Below, in pieces: positions 45,365-53,299 of a stretch of DNA of 64,000 bases. The stretch covers positions 2,356,001 to 2,420,000 of the forward strand of contig NZ_CP048407.1 in NCBI RefSeq assembly GCF_003403315.2, read 5' to 3'. This DNA comes from Thermaerobacter sp. PB12/4term. GTDB lineage: Bacteria; Bacillota; Sulfobacillia; Thermaerobacterales; Thermaerobacteraceae. The notes under the pieces were generated by a model. That model searched no databases and was not told the DNA's origin. It was given only the letters and a program-made list of their open reading frames with translations. The translations under genes and the position numbers were made by a program. Positions within the stretch are counted from its first letter, which is position 1. Every line of letters starts with the position of its first letter.

Positions 45365-46474
45365 GTGGGTCGGTTGGCACGGCGGCGCTACGTGGTCACC
45401 GCGGCCGATGAGGGACAGCGATTGCACCGGCTGGCCCGCCGGTGGCTGGAGGATGTGCCCCTCAGCGCCGTGTTCCGCATGCTGCGGCAGGGCCACATCA
45501 CCGTCAACGGCCGCCGCGCACCCCGGGACACGGTCCTGCGCGCCGGGGACGTGGTGGAGGCCGAGGTGGTCGATGCACCGCCCAAGCAAGCTGCGCGAGG
45601 CATCACGCCGCCATCCCGGCCGGCAGGGCCCCGGGGCGGCGCCGCCGGTTCGTCCCGGCCGCCCCGCTCGCCGGCCCCGGTCCTCCACGAGCCCCGGGTG
45701 GTGTACGAGGACGAGCACCTGCTGGTGGTCGACAAGCCGGCCGGCCTCCTCACCCACGGCGCCGGCAGCCGGCGGGAATACACCCTGCTGGACTGGGTCC
45801 GGGACGAACTGGCCCGCCGCGGCACCCTGCCCGCTGGTGCCCTGTACCAGCCGTCGCCCGGGCACCGCCTCGACCGCAACACCTCGGGCCTGGTGGCCTT
45901 CGGCAAGACCCGCCAGGGAGCGGCTCGCCTGGCGGAATGGATGCGCAGCGGCGCGGCCGTCAAGGAGTACCTGGCTGTCGTCCGGGGACGGCCGCCGGAA
46001 GGGCTCCTGCAGCACCAGCTGCAGCGCGACCGCCGGAGCCGGGTCACCCGGGTCCTGCCTGTCTCCGGCGCGCAGGAGCAACCTGCCTCACCGGCAGAGA
46101 TAAGGGAGGCTGCCGGCGAGAAGGCGCCGGGCGCTGGGGAGAAGACCCGCAGCGCCAGCCTCCACCTGACCGTCCTGGCCGCGTCCCGGGGCTACACCTT
46201 GTGCCGGATCCGCCTGCTCACCGGACGAACCCACCAGATCCGCACCCAGCTGGCGGCGGTGGGCCACCCCCTGGCGGGCGACCGCAAGTACGGCGGTCCC
46301 AGGGTAGGAGGGCTCGACCGGCCCGCCCTGCACTGCCACCGGCTGGTTCTTCCCGGGGGAATGGAGCTGGTGGCGCCGTTGCCTGCGGATCTGATGGAGC
46401 TGTGCAGGCGTTTGGGGTTACCGGTACCGCACGGTGCGCCGGGACCTCACGAGCCCCGACCCGGCGGTTCCTGA
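45365..46474 (+). CDS. RluA-family pseudouridine synthase
   Basis: A 369-residue protein. An N-terminal S4-like RNA-binding domain contains LSAVFRMLRQGHITVNGRRA. The catalytic domain has VVDKPAGLLTHGAG, the catalytic Asp motif GHRLDRNTSGL and RLLTGRTHQIRTQLAAVGHP. RluA/RluC/RluD-type enzymes isomerise uridines of 23S rRNA or tRNA. A roughly 30-residue insert (PASPAEIREAAGEKAPGAGE) lies before RTSASLHL-like strands. GTG 45365 is used; TTG 45374 is an alternative. The stop lies within a short tandem repeat. Confidence 0.87.
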   Translation: MGRLARRRYVVTAADEGQRLHRLARRWLEDVPLSAVFRMLRQGHITVNGRRAPRDTVLRAGDVVEAEVVDAPPKQAARGITPPSRPAGPRGGAAGSSRPPRSPAPVLHEPRVVYEDEHLLVVDKPAGLLTHGAGSRREYTLLDWVRDELARRGTLPAGALYQPSPGHRLDRNTSGLVAFGKTRQGAARLAEWMRSGAAVKEYLAVVRGRPPEGLLQHQLQRDRRSRVTRVLPVSGAQEQPASPAEIREAAGEKAPGAGEKTRSASLHLTVLAASRGYTLCRIRLLTGRTHQIRTQLAAVGHPLAGDRKYGGPRVGGLDRPALHCHRLVLPGGMELVAPLPADLMELCRRLGLPVPHGAPGPHEPRPGGS

Positions 46475-46514
46475 CGCGGTGCGCCGGTTCCTGGCGCGGT
46501 GCGCTGGTTCCGGG
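46465..46514. repeat. 20-bp tandem repeat at end of pseudouridine synthase gene
   Basis: The unit CGGTTCCTGACGCGGTGCGC (46465-46484) recurs with one change at 46485-46504, and a partial degenerate third copy follows. The stop codon of the synthase gene lies in the first unit. Confidence 0.6.
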
Positions 46515-46630
46515 CGCCGGCAACGTGCGGGCTGCCCGGGCCGCCGGTGCTGCCAGCGGGCGGCGCCCGCGCTGGGTTCCGGGCCGGGCACTGCGAGGCC
46601 ACCGGTCCCCGGGCCGGCCTTCGCTCCGCC

Positions 46631-47077
46631 TCAACCTTCCTGGTGCGGGTCGATGGGACCCTGCCACTTCCCTTCGGCCCGCAGCTTGCGCCGGTACTGG
46701 CGAACAGCCTCTTTCAGCGTGCTCAGGGCCAGGGTGGCGCAGCGGGGCCGGGTAGCCAGCGCCGATTCGCCGACGAACTGCTTCATGTCTTCCCCGCGCA
46801 GGTGGAGGACCTGGTCCATGGTGAGGCCGTCGTCGACCACCTTCTGCAGCAGCATGGAGGCCGCCGCCTGGCTGACGTTGCAGCCGCTGCCTTCGAACTT
46901 CACCCCGGCGATGCCGTGGCCGTCGCCCGTGCCCATGAGGTAGATGTGCACCACGTCGCCGCAACCCGGGTTGCCGCCCGACACCGTCACGTCGGCGTCG
47001 TCCAGCCGCCCGCGCATCCGCGGGTTGCGGGCCTCCTCGATCAGGATCTGGATCAGCGTCTCCCGGTCCCATTCCAC
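46631..47077 (-). CDS. sufU: Fe-S cluster assembly protein SufU
   Basis: A 148-residue IscU/SufU-fold protein with three conserved cysteines in their motifs: C39 (NPGCGD), C66 (GSGCNVSQAAAS) and C113 (RPRCATLAL), plus Asp41. SufU of Firmicutes receives sulfur from SufS and relays it to the SufBCD scaffold. The insert distinguishing SufU from IscU is consistent in length (residues about 95-112). GTG 47077 has GGGAGGGAC upstream. No sufS, sufB, sufC or sufD lies in the window. Convergent with the synthase, divergent from rhodanese. Confidence 0.9.
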   Translation of the reverse strand: MEWDRETLIQILIEEARNPRMRGRLDDADVTVSGGNPGCGDVVHIYLMGTGDGHGIAGVKFEGSGCNVSQAAASMLLQKVVDDGLTMDQVLHLRGEDMKQFVGESALATRPRCATLALSTLKEAVRQYRRKLRAEGKWQGPIDPHQEG

Positions 47078-47174
47078 GGTTGCGTCCCTCCCAGGCGGTT
47101 ACCTAACTAATGTATCATGCGCGGCGGGAGTTCCATGGGGGGCCGGTGGATCCGGGCCGGTACGGAAAGACTGG

Positions 47175-47204
47175 TTGCTGTACCGGGTTTTATTACCTTA
47201 CAAT
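47175..47204 (+). promoter_or_regulatory. promoter of the rhodanese gene
   Basis: TTGCTG (47175-47180) and TACAAT (47199-47204) are spaced by 18 nt in an AT-rich tract about 40 nt ahead of GTG 47244. The -10 is close to consensus. Confidence 0.55.
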
Positions 47205-47243
47205 TCCCCTTAGCTAACTCATCTTTCCCGAGGAGGGATTCCC

Positions 47244-48137
47244 GTGGCCGAGGCCGTGGAAAAGGTCTTCCAGGAGCGGGGCTACGCCCACCCCGAGGTC
47301 CTGGTCAGCACCCAGTGGGTGGCCGAGCACCTGGACGAGCTGGCCGACCCCAACAGCACCAAGTACCGCCTCGTGGAGTCCGACGAGGACGTGACCCTCT
47401 ACGAGGTCGGCCACATCCCGGGGGCCGTCAAGATCGACTGGCAGACCGACCTGCAGGACCCCGTGGTGCGCGATTACCTCTCGCCCGAGCAGTTCGCCCG
47501 GCTGATGTCGGAGAAGGGCATCGACAACGACACCACGGTGATCTTCTACGGGGACAAGAACAACTGGTGGGCAGCCTACGCCTTCTGGGTCTTCCAGCTC
47601 TTCGGCCACAAGAACCTGAAGATCATGGACGGCGGCCGCGCCAAGTGGGAGGCGGAGGGCCGGCCGCTGACCAAGGAAGTGCCCACCTTCCCCAAGACCA
47701 ACTACAAGGCGGTCACCCGCTACGACCCCTACATCCGCGCCTTCAAGGAAGACGTGCTGCGCCACATCGAATTCGGCAAGCCGCTCATCGACGTGCGCTC
47801 GCCCGATGAGTACTCCGGCAAGCTGCTGCACATGGAGAACTACCCCCAGGAGGGCGCCCAGCGGGGCGGCCACATCAAGGGCGCCAAGAACGTGCCCTGG
47901 GCCAAGGCGGTCAACCCCGACGGCACCTTCAAGTCCGCCGACCAGCTGCGCAAGATCTATCTGGAGGAACAGGGTCTCAAGCCGGACGACGACGTCATCG
48001 TGTACTGCCGCATCGGCGAGCGGTCGTCTCACACCTGGTTTGCCCTGAAGTACCTCCTGGGCTTCGACAGCGTCCGCAACTACGACGGCTCGTGGACCGA
48101 GTGGGGCAACCTGGTGCGGGCGCCCATCGAGCGGTAA
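47244..48137 (+). CDS. thiosulfate sulfurtransferase (tandem rhodanese)
   Basis: A 297-residue protein of two rhodanese domains. The inactive first domain contains [14 protein letters not shown]. The second has [10 protein letters not shown] and the active loop [14 protein letters not shown] with Cys255. This CRIGERS loop defines a branch of bacterial thiosulfate sulfurtransferases. It transfers sulfane sulfur from thiosulfate to acceptors. GTG 47244 follows GAGGAGGG. The divergent sufU suggests shared sulfur-metabolism regulation. A terminator follows the gene at 48206. Confidence 0.92.
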   Translation: MAEAVEKVFQERGYAHPEVLVSTQWVAEHLDELADPNSTKYRLVESDEDVTLYEVGHIPGAVKIDWQTDLQDPVVRDYLSPEQFARLMSEKGIDNDTTVIFYGDKNNWWAAYAFWVFQLFGHKNLKIMDGGRAKWEAEGRPLTKEVPTFPKTNYKAVTRYDPYIRAFKEDVLRHIEFGKPLIDVRSPDEYSGKLLHMENYPQEGAQRGGHIKGAKNVPWAKAVNPDGTFKSADQLRKIYLEEQGLKPDDDVIVYCRIGERSSHTWFALKYLLGFDSVRNYDGSWTEWGNLVRAPIER

Positions 48138-48205
48138 TCGAACCAGCCCGGGACAGGACCATCGCCGGCAACGGCAGGAGGCCCAACCGGGGCCGCCTGC
48201 CGCCC

Positions 48206-48252
48206 GCGGGCGGGCCGGACGCCTGGAGGCTCCGGCCCGCCCGCGCCTTTTT
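48206..48252 (+). terminator. rho-independent terminator of rhodanese gene
   Basis: A 14-bp perfect stem, GCGGGCGGGCCGGA (48206-48219) with its complement (48231-48244), and a loop that can itself pair (GCCT/AGGC), followed by GCCTTTTT. It lies about 70 nt past the stop. Confidence 0.85.
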
Positions 48253-48347
48253 CCCAGGGGCGGTTAGAACCGGCGGGCTGGTGCCCATGCTAGGTGCGCC
48301 GGCCCTGCATGTCCAGAAGGGCGCCGGTGCCAGGGAGGTGGCGTCCG

Positions 48348-49160
48348 GTGCAGGATCCTTCCATTGCACGCTATGCCGGCCGGGCGGTGGACCCGGCCCC
48401 AAAGCCACAGGAAGCTGCAGCGACGGGTTCCCCAGAGGCACCCGAGCCGGTCTTCCACCCGCGCGCGGCACGACTCGGGACCCCCGGCGCAAGACCTGCG
48501 GGTTCTGGTTCGGTCCGGGCCGGGGGGTTCAGGCGGAGCCGGCCGGGCCGCCGTTCTCTACTGCTGGCGGCCACGGCCCTCCTGACCGCGGCCGCCCTGG
48601 CCGGGGGCTGCAGCCTGCCCTCCACCAAACCCAGCAGCGGTGGAACCCGGCAAATGGTGACCTCGCTGGCCGACGATCCGCAGGTTCAGCAGGCGTTTGC
48701 CGCCGGTCGCGGCGAGGTGATCGCCACCGATCCCCAGGCCCGCCGGGTCATCCTGGAAGAGATGGTCCGCGAGCAGCGGCGCCTGCTGGAGGAACCTTCC
48801 GTCCGGGAGGAGGCTCTGCGGGTCAACGCCGCCCTTACCCGGGCCACGGCCACCGGGCGCGAGACACGCCCGGAGATGCTGGAGAACACCGTCGACCTGC
48901 TGGAGGGGATTCCCGGCGACCCGGAGCTCCGCCGCCGGCTGGTCAACGTGATGCGGGAACTTCTGAAGGATCCGGCCATCCAGGCCGACATGGCCGCCAT
49001 GATGCGGGCCATGATGGCCTCATCCGGTGCCGGAGGCGGCAGCGGTCAAGGAGCCGGCGGCACCGGGGGAGGCGCGGGCCAGGGAGGCGGAGGTGAAAGG
49101 GAAGGCAGCGGAGGCAGCGCGGCGGGCACCCGTCCCGGAGAGGGCAGCAGCGGCCGCTGA
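48348..49160 (+). CDS. GerD-like spore germination lipoprotein
   Basis: A 270-residue protein. After about 60 polar residues there is a lipoprotein signal (RSLLLAATALLTAAALAGGC). The mature part is helical with DDPQVQQAFAAGRGEVIATD, then EMVREQRRLLEEPSVREEAL and RLVNVMRELLKDPAIQADMA. These amphipathic helices with DP turns resemble GerD, the lipoprotein needed for clustering of germinant receptors. The Gly-rich tail is low complexity. GTG 48348 has GGGAGGTG upstream. The long N-terminal extension before the signal is unusual. Family call is moderate. Confidence 0.6.
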   Translation: MQDPSIARYAGRAVDPAPKPQEAAATGSPEAPEPVFHPRAARLGTPGARPAGSGSVRAGGFRRSRPGRRSLLLAATALLTAAALAGGCSLPSTKPSSGGTRQMVTSLADDPQVQQAFAAGRGEVIATDPQARRVILEEMVREQRRLLEEPSVREEALRVNAALTRATATGRETRPEMLENTVDLLEGIPGDPELRRRLVNVMRELLKDPAIQADMAAMMRAMMASSGAGGGSGQGAGGTGGGAGQGGGGEREGSGGSAAGTRPGEGSSGR

Positions 49161-49259
49161 GGGACTTCAGCAGGGCAGAGCAGGACGGGGCGACGCCGAA
49201 GAGGAAGACGGCGAGGCGCCGCCCTCCGGCCTCCCCGCCCTTTGCCGCCGGGGCGGGGT

Positions 49260-50393
49260 TCAGCCTGTGCCGGCGCCCTCCTTGCCGCCAGCGGCGGCGG
49301 TCCCAACCGGCGCCTGCCACAGGCTGGTTTCGTCCAGCATCAGCCCGCACGCCGCCTTGACTTCTTCGATGGTCTGGCGGGCGATGACCCGGGCGCGGCG
49401 GATGCCCTCCCGCAGGACCCGCTCCAGGTAGGCGGGGTCGTTCTCCAGTTCGGCCCGCCGGCGGCGGAAGGGCTCCAGGCTGCGGATCAGGGCATCGGCC
49501 AGGGTGCGCTTGAGGTTCACATAACGCAGCGTGCCCGCGTCGTACTCCGCCCGCAGCTGGGCGTACTCCTCTTCCGTACCGAACAACTTCAGCAGGTGGA
49601 ACAGGTTGGCCACCCCAGGGCTCATTTCCTCGCCGGCCGGCCCGGTGTCCGTTACCGCCTTCATGATCTTATCGCGGATCTCCTCGGGCGGATCCGCCAG
49701 GGCGATGAGGCTGCGGGGCCCCAGGCTCTTGCTCATCTTCTTCTCCGGCTCGGTCAGGCTCATGATGCGTGCCGTATCTTCCTGGACCAGCGCCTGGGGC
49801 TCGGGAAAGATCCGCACCCCGAACAGGTGGTGGAACCGGCGCACGATCTCCCGGGCCAGCTCCAGATGGGGCAGCTGGTCCTCCCCCACGGGCACCACCT
49901 CAGCCTTGTACAGGACGATGTCGGCGGCCATCAGCACGCCGTAGGAGAGCAGGCCCAGGTGCACGTAGTCCGGGTGCTGCTCCACCTTCTCCTTGTAGGT
50001 CGGTACCCGCTCCAGCCAGGACACGGGCGTCACCGTGCCCAGAATCCAGGCCAGCTCCGTGTGCTCCGGCAGCGCCGACTGGACGATCAGGATGGACCGT
50101 TCGGGGTCCACCCCCGCGGCCAGGTAGTCGATCAGCAGTTCCCGCACGTTGGCCCGCATCTCCGCCGGATCGTAGGGCGTCGTCATGCCGTGATAGTCGA
50201 CGATGGCGTAGATGCACTCGTAACGGTCCTGCAGCTTGATCCAGCTCTTGATGGCGCCCAGGTAATTGCCCAGGTGGATCTGGCCTGTGGGTCGAATGCC
50301 GCTGAACACCCGCTTGCGCGCCACCGCTTGCGCCCTCCCGTCCTTGCCCGGCCCGTAAGTCTCGGCAGGCGTTGCCACACGTGTGTTCATCAT
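49260..50393 (-). CDS. trpS: tryptophanyl-tRNA synthetase
   Basis: A 377-residue class Ic synthetase. The HIGH-like motif is PTGQIHLGNYLGA and the second motif is KKMSKSLGPRS. Substrate pocket residues lie in YADIVLYKAEVVPVGEDQ-like block (AADIVLYKAEVVPVGEDQLP). It charges tRNA-Trp. ATG 50393 follows GGGAAGG at 5 nt; ATG 50390 is equally possible. About 35 extra residues lie at the C-terminus. No T-box leader was seen in the 150-nt divergent upstream region, so attenuation by tRNA is not supported here. Confidence 0.95.
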   Translation of the reverse strand: MMNTRVATPAETYGPGKDGRAQAVARKRVFSGIRPTGQIHLGNYLGAIKSWIKLQDRYECIYAIVDYHGMTTPYDPAEMRANVRELLIDYLAAGVDPERSILIVQSALPEHTELAWILGTVTPVSWLERVPTYKEKVEQHPDYVHLGLLSYGVLMAADIVLYKAEVVPVGEDQLPHLELAREIVRRFHHLFGVRIFPEPQALVQEDTARIMSLTEPEKKMSKSLGPRSLIALADPPEEIRDKIMKAVTDTGPAGEEMSPGVANLFHLLKLFGTEEEYAQLRAEYDAGTLRYVNLKRTLADALIRSLEPFRRRRAELENDPAYLERVLREGIRRARVIARQTIEEVKAACGLMLDETSLWQAPVGTAAAGGKEGAGTG

Positions 50394-50545
50394 CTTAACC
50401 TTCCCGGCGGCCGCTGGCCAGCTTCCTGGGCTCCCCGGGCGGCCCTGCCCGGCGGCAGCGGCGCCGCGGCCGCGGATGGTGCCATACCGCCGGCTGCGCC
50501 CCAGGCGGGCAGGGAGGCCTAACCGGCTCCGCAGCCTGCATACCA

Positions 50546-51736
50546 ATGATTGCCATGAACACCGGCTCGCGCCAGCCCCGTCCTGTCCCGGCCCGTCCCC
50601 CCGGAGCCCCCCTCGCCTCCGGGATGGGAACGCCGCCTGCCGGGGGAACGCAACCGCCCCCATCCCCAGGGTCGCCGCGGGCTCCGGGGGATGCTGCCGG
50701 GCCGGGCGCCTGGCCCGTGGCCGCCACCTTCATCGGCACCGTGGTGGGTGCCGGCTTCGCCTCCGGGCAGGAGATCCTCTCCTTTTTCACCCTGTACGGA
50801 TGGGCCGGCAGCCTGGGCATCGTGCTGGTGGCCGTGGCCTTCGCCGCCGGCGGGAGCTGGTGGCTGGAACTGGGCGCCCGCACCCGGGCCCGCTCCTACC
50901 GGGACGCCCTGGCCGCCACCGCCGGCCCGTGGGCCGGCAGCCTGCTGGACGGGCTGCTGACCGCCTCCCTGTTCCTGGGCGTCGGCGTGATGACCGCGGG
51001 AGCGGCCGCCGTCACCGCCGAGCAGCTGGGGTGGTCGCCCTGGGCGGGGCGGGCTACCTTCCTGTTCCTCTGCGTGGTGACGGTCTGGCACGGGCTTCCC
51101 GGGGTCCTGGCCGCCAACACCGCGGTGGTGCCCCTGCTGGTGGGCGTGGTGATCATGGTGGCGGTGCACGGCCTCCGGGCGGCACGCCCGGCAGCTCTGG
51201 CCGCCCTGGCCCCCATGGCTGCCGCCCTGCCCGCCGCCCCCGCTCCCCACTGGCTCGTGGCCGCCCTCCTCTACGCCGGCTTCAACCTGCTGCTGGCGCT
51301 TCCCGTGCTCGTCCCCCTGGGAGCGTCGGCTCCCCCCGGCGCCCGGCGGCTGGGCAGCCTGGCGGGTGGGATGGGCCTGGCCGCCCTGGCCCTGCTGCTG
51401 CACATGGCGCTGCTCGCCCACATGCCTGCTTCTGCCACCCGGGAGATCCCGGTGCTCTACCTGGCGGCAGGGCTGCCCGGCTGGTTCCGGGCGCTGCTGG
51501 CGGTGGTGTTGTGGACGGAGATCTTCACCACCGCCGTCGGCAGCCTTTACGGCCTGGCCAGCCGCCTGGGGGTGCCGGGCTCCGGTTCCTACCGCCTGGC
51601 GGTGCTGGTCACGGCCGTCCTTGCGATGGCCGTGGCGGAGGCCGGCTTTGCCCACCTGGTCCGGGTCCTGTATCCCTTGCTGGGCTGGCTGGGCCTCGGC
51701 CTGGTGGCCTGGCTGCTGTGGGGCGCGCGCCGCTGA
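50546..51736 (+). CDS. YkvI-like membrane transporter
   Basis: A 396-residue protein with about ten membrane spans. The first helix reads ATFIGTVVGAGFASGQEILS, the signature of YkvI proteins, which share the LeuT/APC fold. The function of the family is not established. A Pro/Gly/Ala-rich leader of about 55 residues precedes the first helix. No good ribosome binding site supports ATG 50546; the next in-frame ATG is 50555. Divergent from trpS. Confidence 0.78.
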   Translation: MIAMNTGSRQPRPVPARPPGAPLASGMGTPPAGGTQPPPSPGSPRAPGDAAGPGAWPVAATFIGTVVGAGFASGQEILSFFTLYGWAGSLGIVLVAVAFAAGGSWWLELGARTRARSYRDALAATAGPWAGSLLDGLLTASLFLGVGVMTAGAAAVTAEQLGWSPWAGRATFLFLCVVTVWHGLPGVLAANTAVVPLLVGVVIMVAVHGLRAARPAALAALAPMAAALPAAPAPHWLVAALLYAGFNLLLALPVLVPLGASAPPGARRLGSLAGGMGLAALALLLHMALLAHMPASATREIPVLYLAAGLPGWFRALLAVVLWTEIFTTAVGSLYGLASRLGVPGSGSYRLAVLVTAVLAMAVAEAGFAHLVRVLYPLLGWLGLGLVAWLLWGARR

Positions 51737-51873
51737 GGTTCTGCCGCCTTCCCAGACAGCCCCGCTCCGGCTACCATGGGACTAGCGCCCCGGCCCTTCC
51801 GGTGGCCGGCCGGCCCGCCGCGGCCTGCCGTCCCGGGGCCGCGGCAGATCCGCACAGGGAAAGGATGGAGATC

Positions 51874-52749
51874 GTGCCCCCCAGGTCGACCCCAGCATCC
51901 GGAACCGGGCCCCAGGCCGGTGGCCGGGGGTCCCAGGCGGGAACCCGCTCCGGTCCCCCTCGCCGTCCGGGATCCGGGTCCGGTGGCTACGGCCGCTCCC
52001 GGCGCGAGGCAGAAGCGCGGCGCCGCCGGCTCCGGTGGCTCACCCTGGGCACGGCCGCCGTGATCGTCCTGGCCGTGGCCCTGGCCGTGGCCGCGACCCG
52101 CCAGGCGGACCGGCAAGCCGCCCCGGCGGACCTGTTCCAGCTGGAGCGGCAGCCGGCCCTGGGCTCCGCCAGCGCCCCGGTCACCGTGGTCGAGTTTGCC
52201 GATTTCAAGTGCCCCTATTGCCGTGAGTTCACCCTGAACGAGTTTCCCCGGTTCAAGGAAGCCTACATCGACACGGGGAAGGTCCGGTTCTACTTCATCA
52301 ACTATCCTTTCATCGGCCCCGACTCCGATACGGCGGCCCAGGCCATGGAGGCGGTATACGCCCAGTCCCCGGAGGGCGTCTGGGCCTTCATCGACCGGCT
52401 GATGCAGCTGCAGGGGCCCGAAGACCAGCAGTGGGCAACCCCGGAATTCCTGGTGGACGTGGCACGCCAGGCGGTGCCCGGGATCGACGCCCAGCGCCTG
52501 CTGGATGACCTGCGGTCCGGGCGGTACGCCGGCGAGGTGGACGCCGACCGGGCCATCGCCGTCCGGGCGGGCGTGCGCGGCACGCCGTCGGTCTTCGTCA
52601 ACGGCAAGTTCGTGGAGAACTGGTCGTTCGAGGGACTCAAGGCCGCCGTCGACCAGGCCCTGGCCGAGGCGGGGAGCAGCGGCGAGCGCGACGGGCCGAG
52701 CGGCGCCGGCGGTGGCTCGGCGGGAACGAGTTCCCAGGGTGGATCCTGA
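51874..52749 (+). CDS. DsbA-family thiol-disulfide oxidoreductase, membrane-anchored
   Basis: A 291-residue protein. A Gly/Pro/Arg-rich start is followed by one membrane helix (LTLGTAAVIVLAVALAVAAT) and a DsbA/thioredoxin domain with the active site CPYC (Cys113, Cys116) in DFKCPYCREF. The helical insertion follows, and the cis-Pro loop reads VRGTPSVFVNGKF. It should catalyse disulfide formation in exported proteins. GTG 51874 is chosen with AAAGG at 9 nt; ATG 51865 sits directly on that site. The dsbB-type gene begins 14 nt after the stop, so the two form an oxidase pair. Confidence 0.88.
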   Translation: MPPRSTPASGTGPQAGGRGSQAGTRSGPPRRPGSGSGGYGRSRREAEARRRRLRWLTLGTAAVIVLAVALAVAATRQADRQAAPADLFQLERQPALGSASAPVTVVEFADFKCPYCREFTLNEFPRFKEAYIDTGKVRFYFINYPFIGPDSDTAAQAMEAVYAQSPEGVWAFIDRLMQLQGPEDQQWATPEFLVDVARQAVPGIDAQRLLDDLRSGRYAGEVDADRAIAVRAGVRGTPSVFVNGKFVENWSFEGLKAAVDQALAEAGSSGERDGPSGAGGGSAGTSSQGGS

Positions 52750-52763
52750 CCCGGGCAGGGCGG

Positions 52764-53261
52764 GTGCTGGCGCCGGCAACGATAACGGCTCCGACCGTCC
52801 GGAGGCGGGAGGCGGGGGCCGGGCCGGAAGGGGGCGGGGCGTTGCGCCGGTTCTTCCGGGAATACGGGCTTTACCTGGCGTGGCTGGTCGCGACGGTGGC
52901 GACCCTGGGGAGCCTCTACTTCAGCGAGGTCCTGGGGTTCATCCCCTGCAAGCTCTGCTGGTGGCAGCGGATCTTCATGTACCCCCAGGCGCTGCTTCTG
53001 GGCATGGCCAGCTTCCGGGACGACCGGCGCATCATCCCCTATGCCGTACCCCTGAGCGTGGCCGGCGGGTCGATCTCGGCCTTCCACTACTTGCAGGAAC
53101 AGGTGCCCGGCCTGCGGCTCCCCGTCTGCGGGGTGGACGTCTCCTGCTTCACCCCCTGGATCAACTGGTTCGGGTTCATCACCATTCCTTTCATGGCCCT
53201 GGTGGCTTTCGCTCTGATCGTGCTCTTCCTCAGCCTGGCCCGCCCGGACGAACCGGCCTGA
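52764..53261 (+). CDS. DsbB/BdbC-family disulfide oxidoreductase
   Basis: A 165-residue membrane protein with four spans. Its cysteine pairs are PCKLCWWQR in the first loop and CGVDVSC in the second, both as in BdbC. The WWQRIFMYPQ block after the first pair is diagnostic. It reoxidises the DsbA-like partner encoded 14 nt upstream and passes electrons to quinone. The GTG 52764 start leaves a 27-residue Arg/Gly leader before the first helix; TTG 52842 is a possible shorter start. Confidence 0.9.
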   Translation: MLAPATITAPTVRRREAGAGPEGGGALRRFFREYGLYLAWLVATVATLGSLYFSEVLGFIPCKLCWWQRIFMYPQALLLGMASFRDDRRIIPYAVPLSVAGGSISAFHYLQEQVPGLRLPVCGVDVSCFTPWINWFGFITIPFMALVAFALIVLFLSLARPDEPA

Positions 53262-53299
53262 GCCGCACGGCCTGAGCCGCACCCCCGCTTTCCGCCGGG

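Noticed and set aside
50394-50545. T-box leader for trpS
   Set aside because: The region is only about 150 nt and lacks the conserved T-box sequence and an antiterminator/terminator pair.
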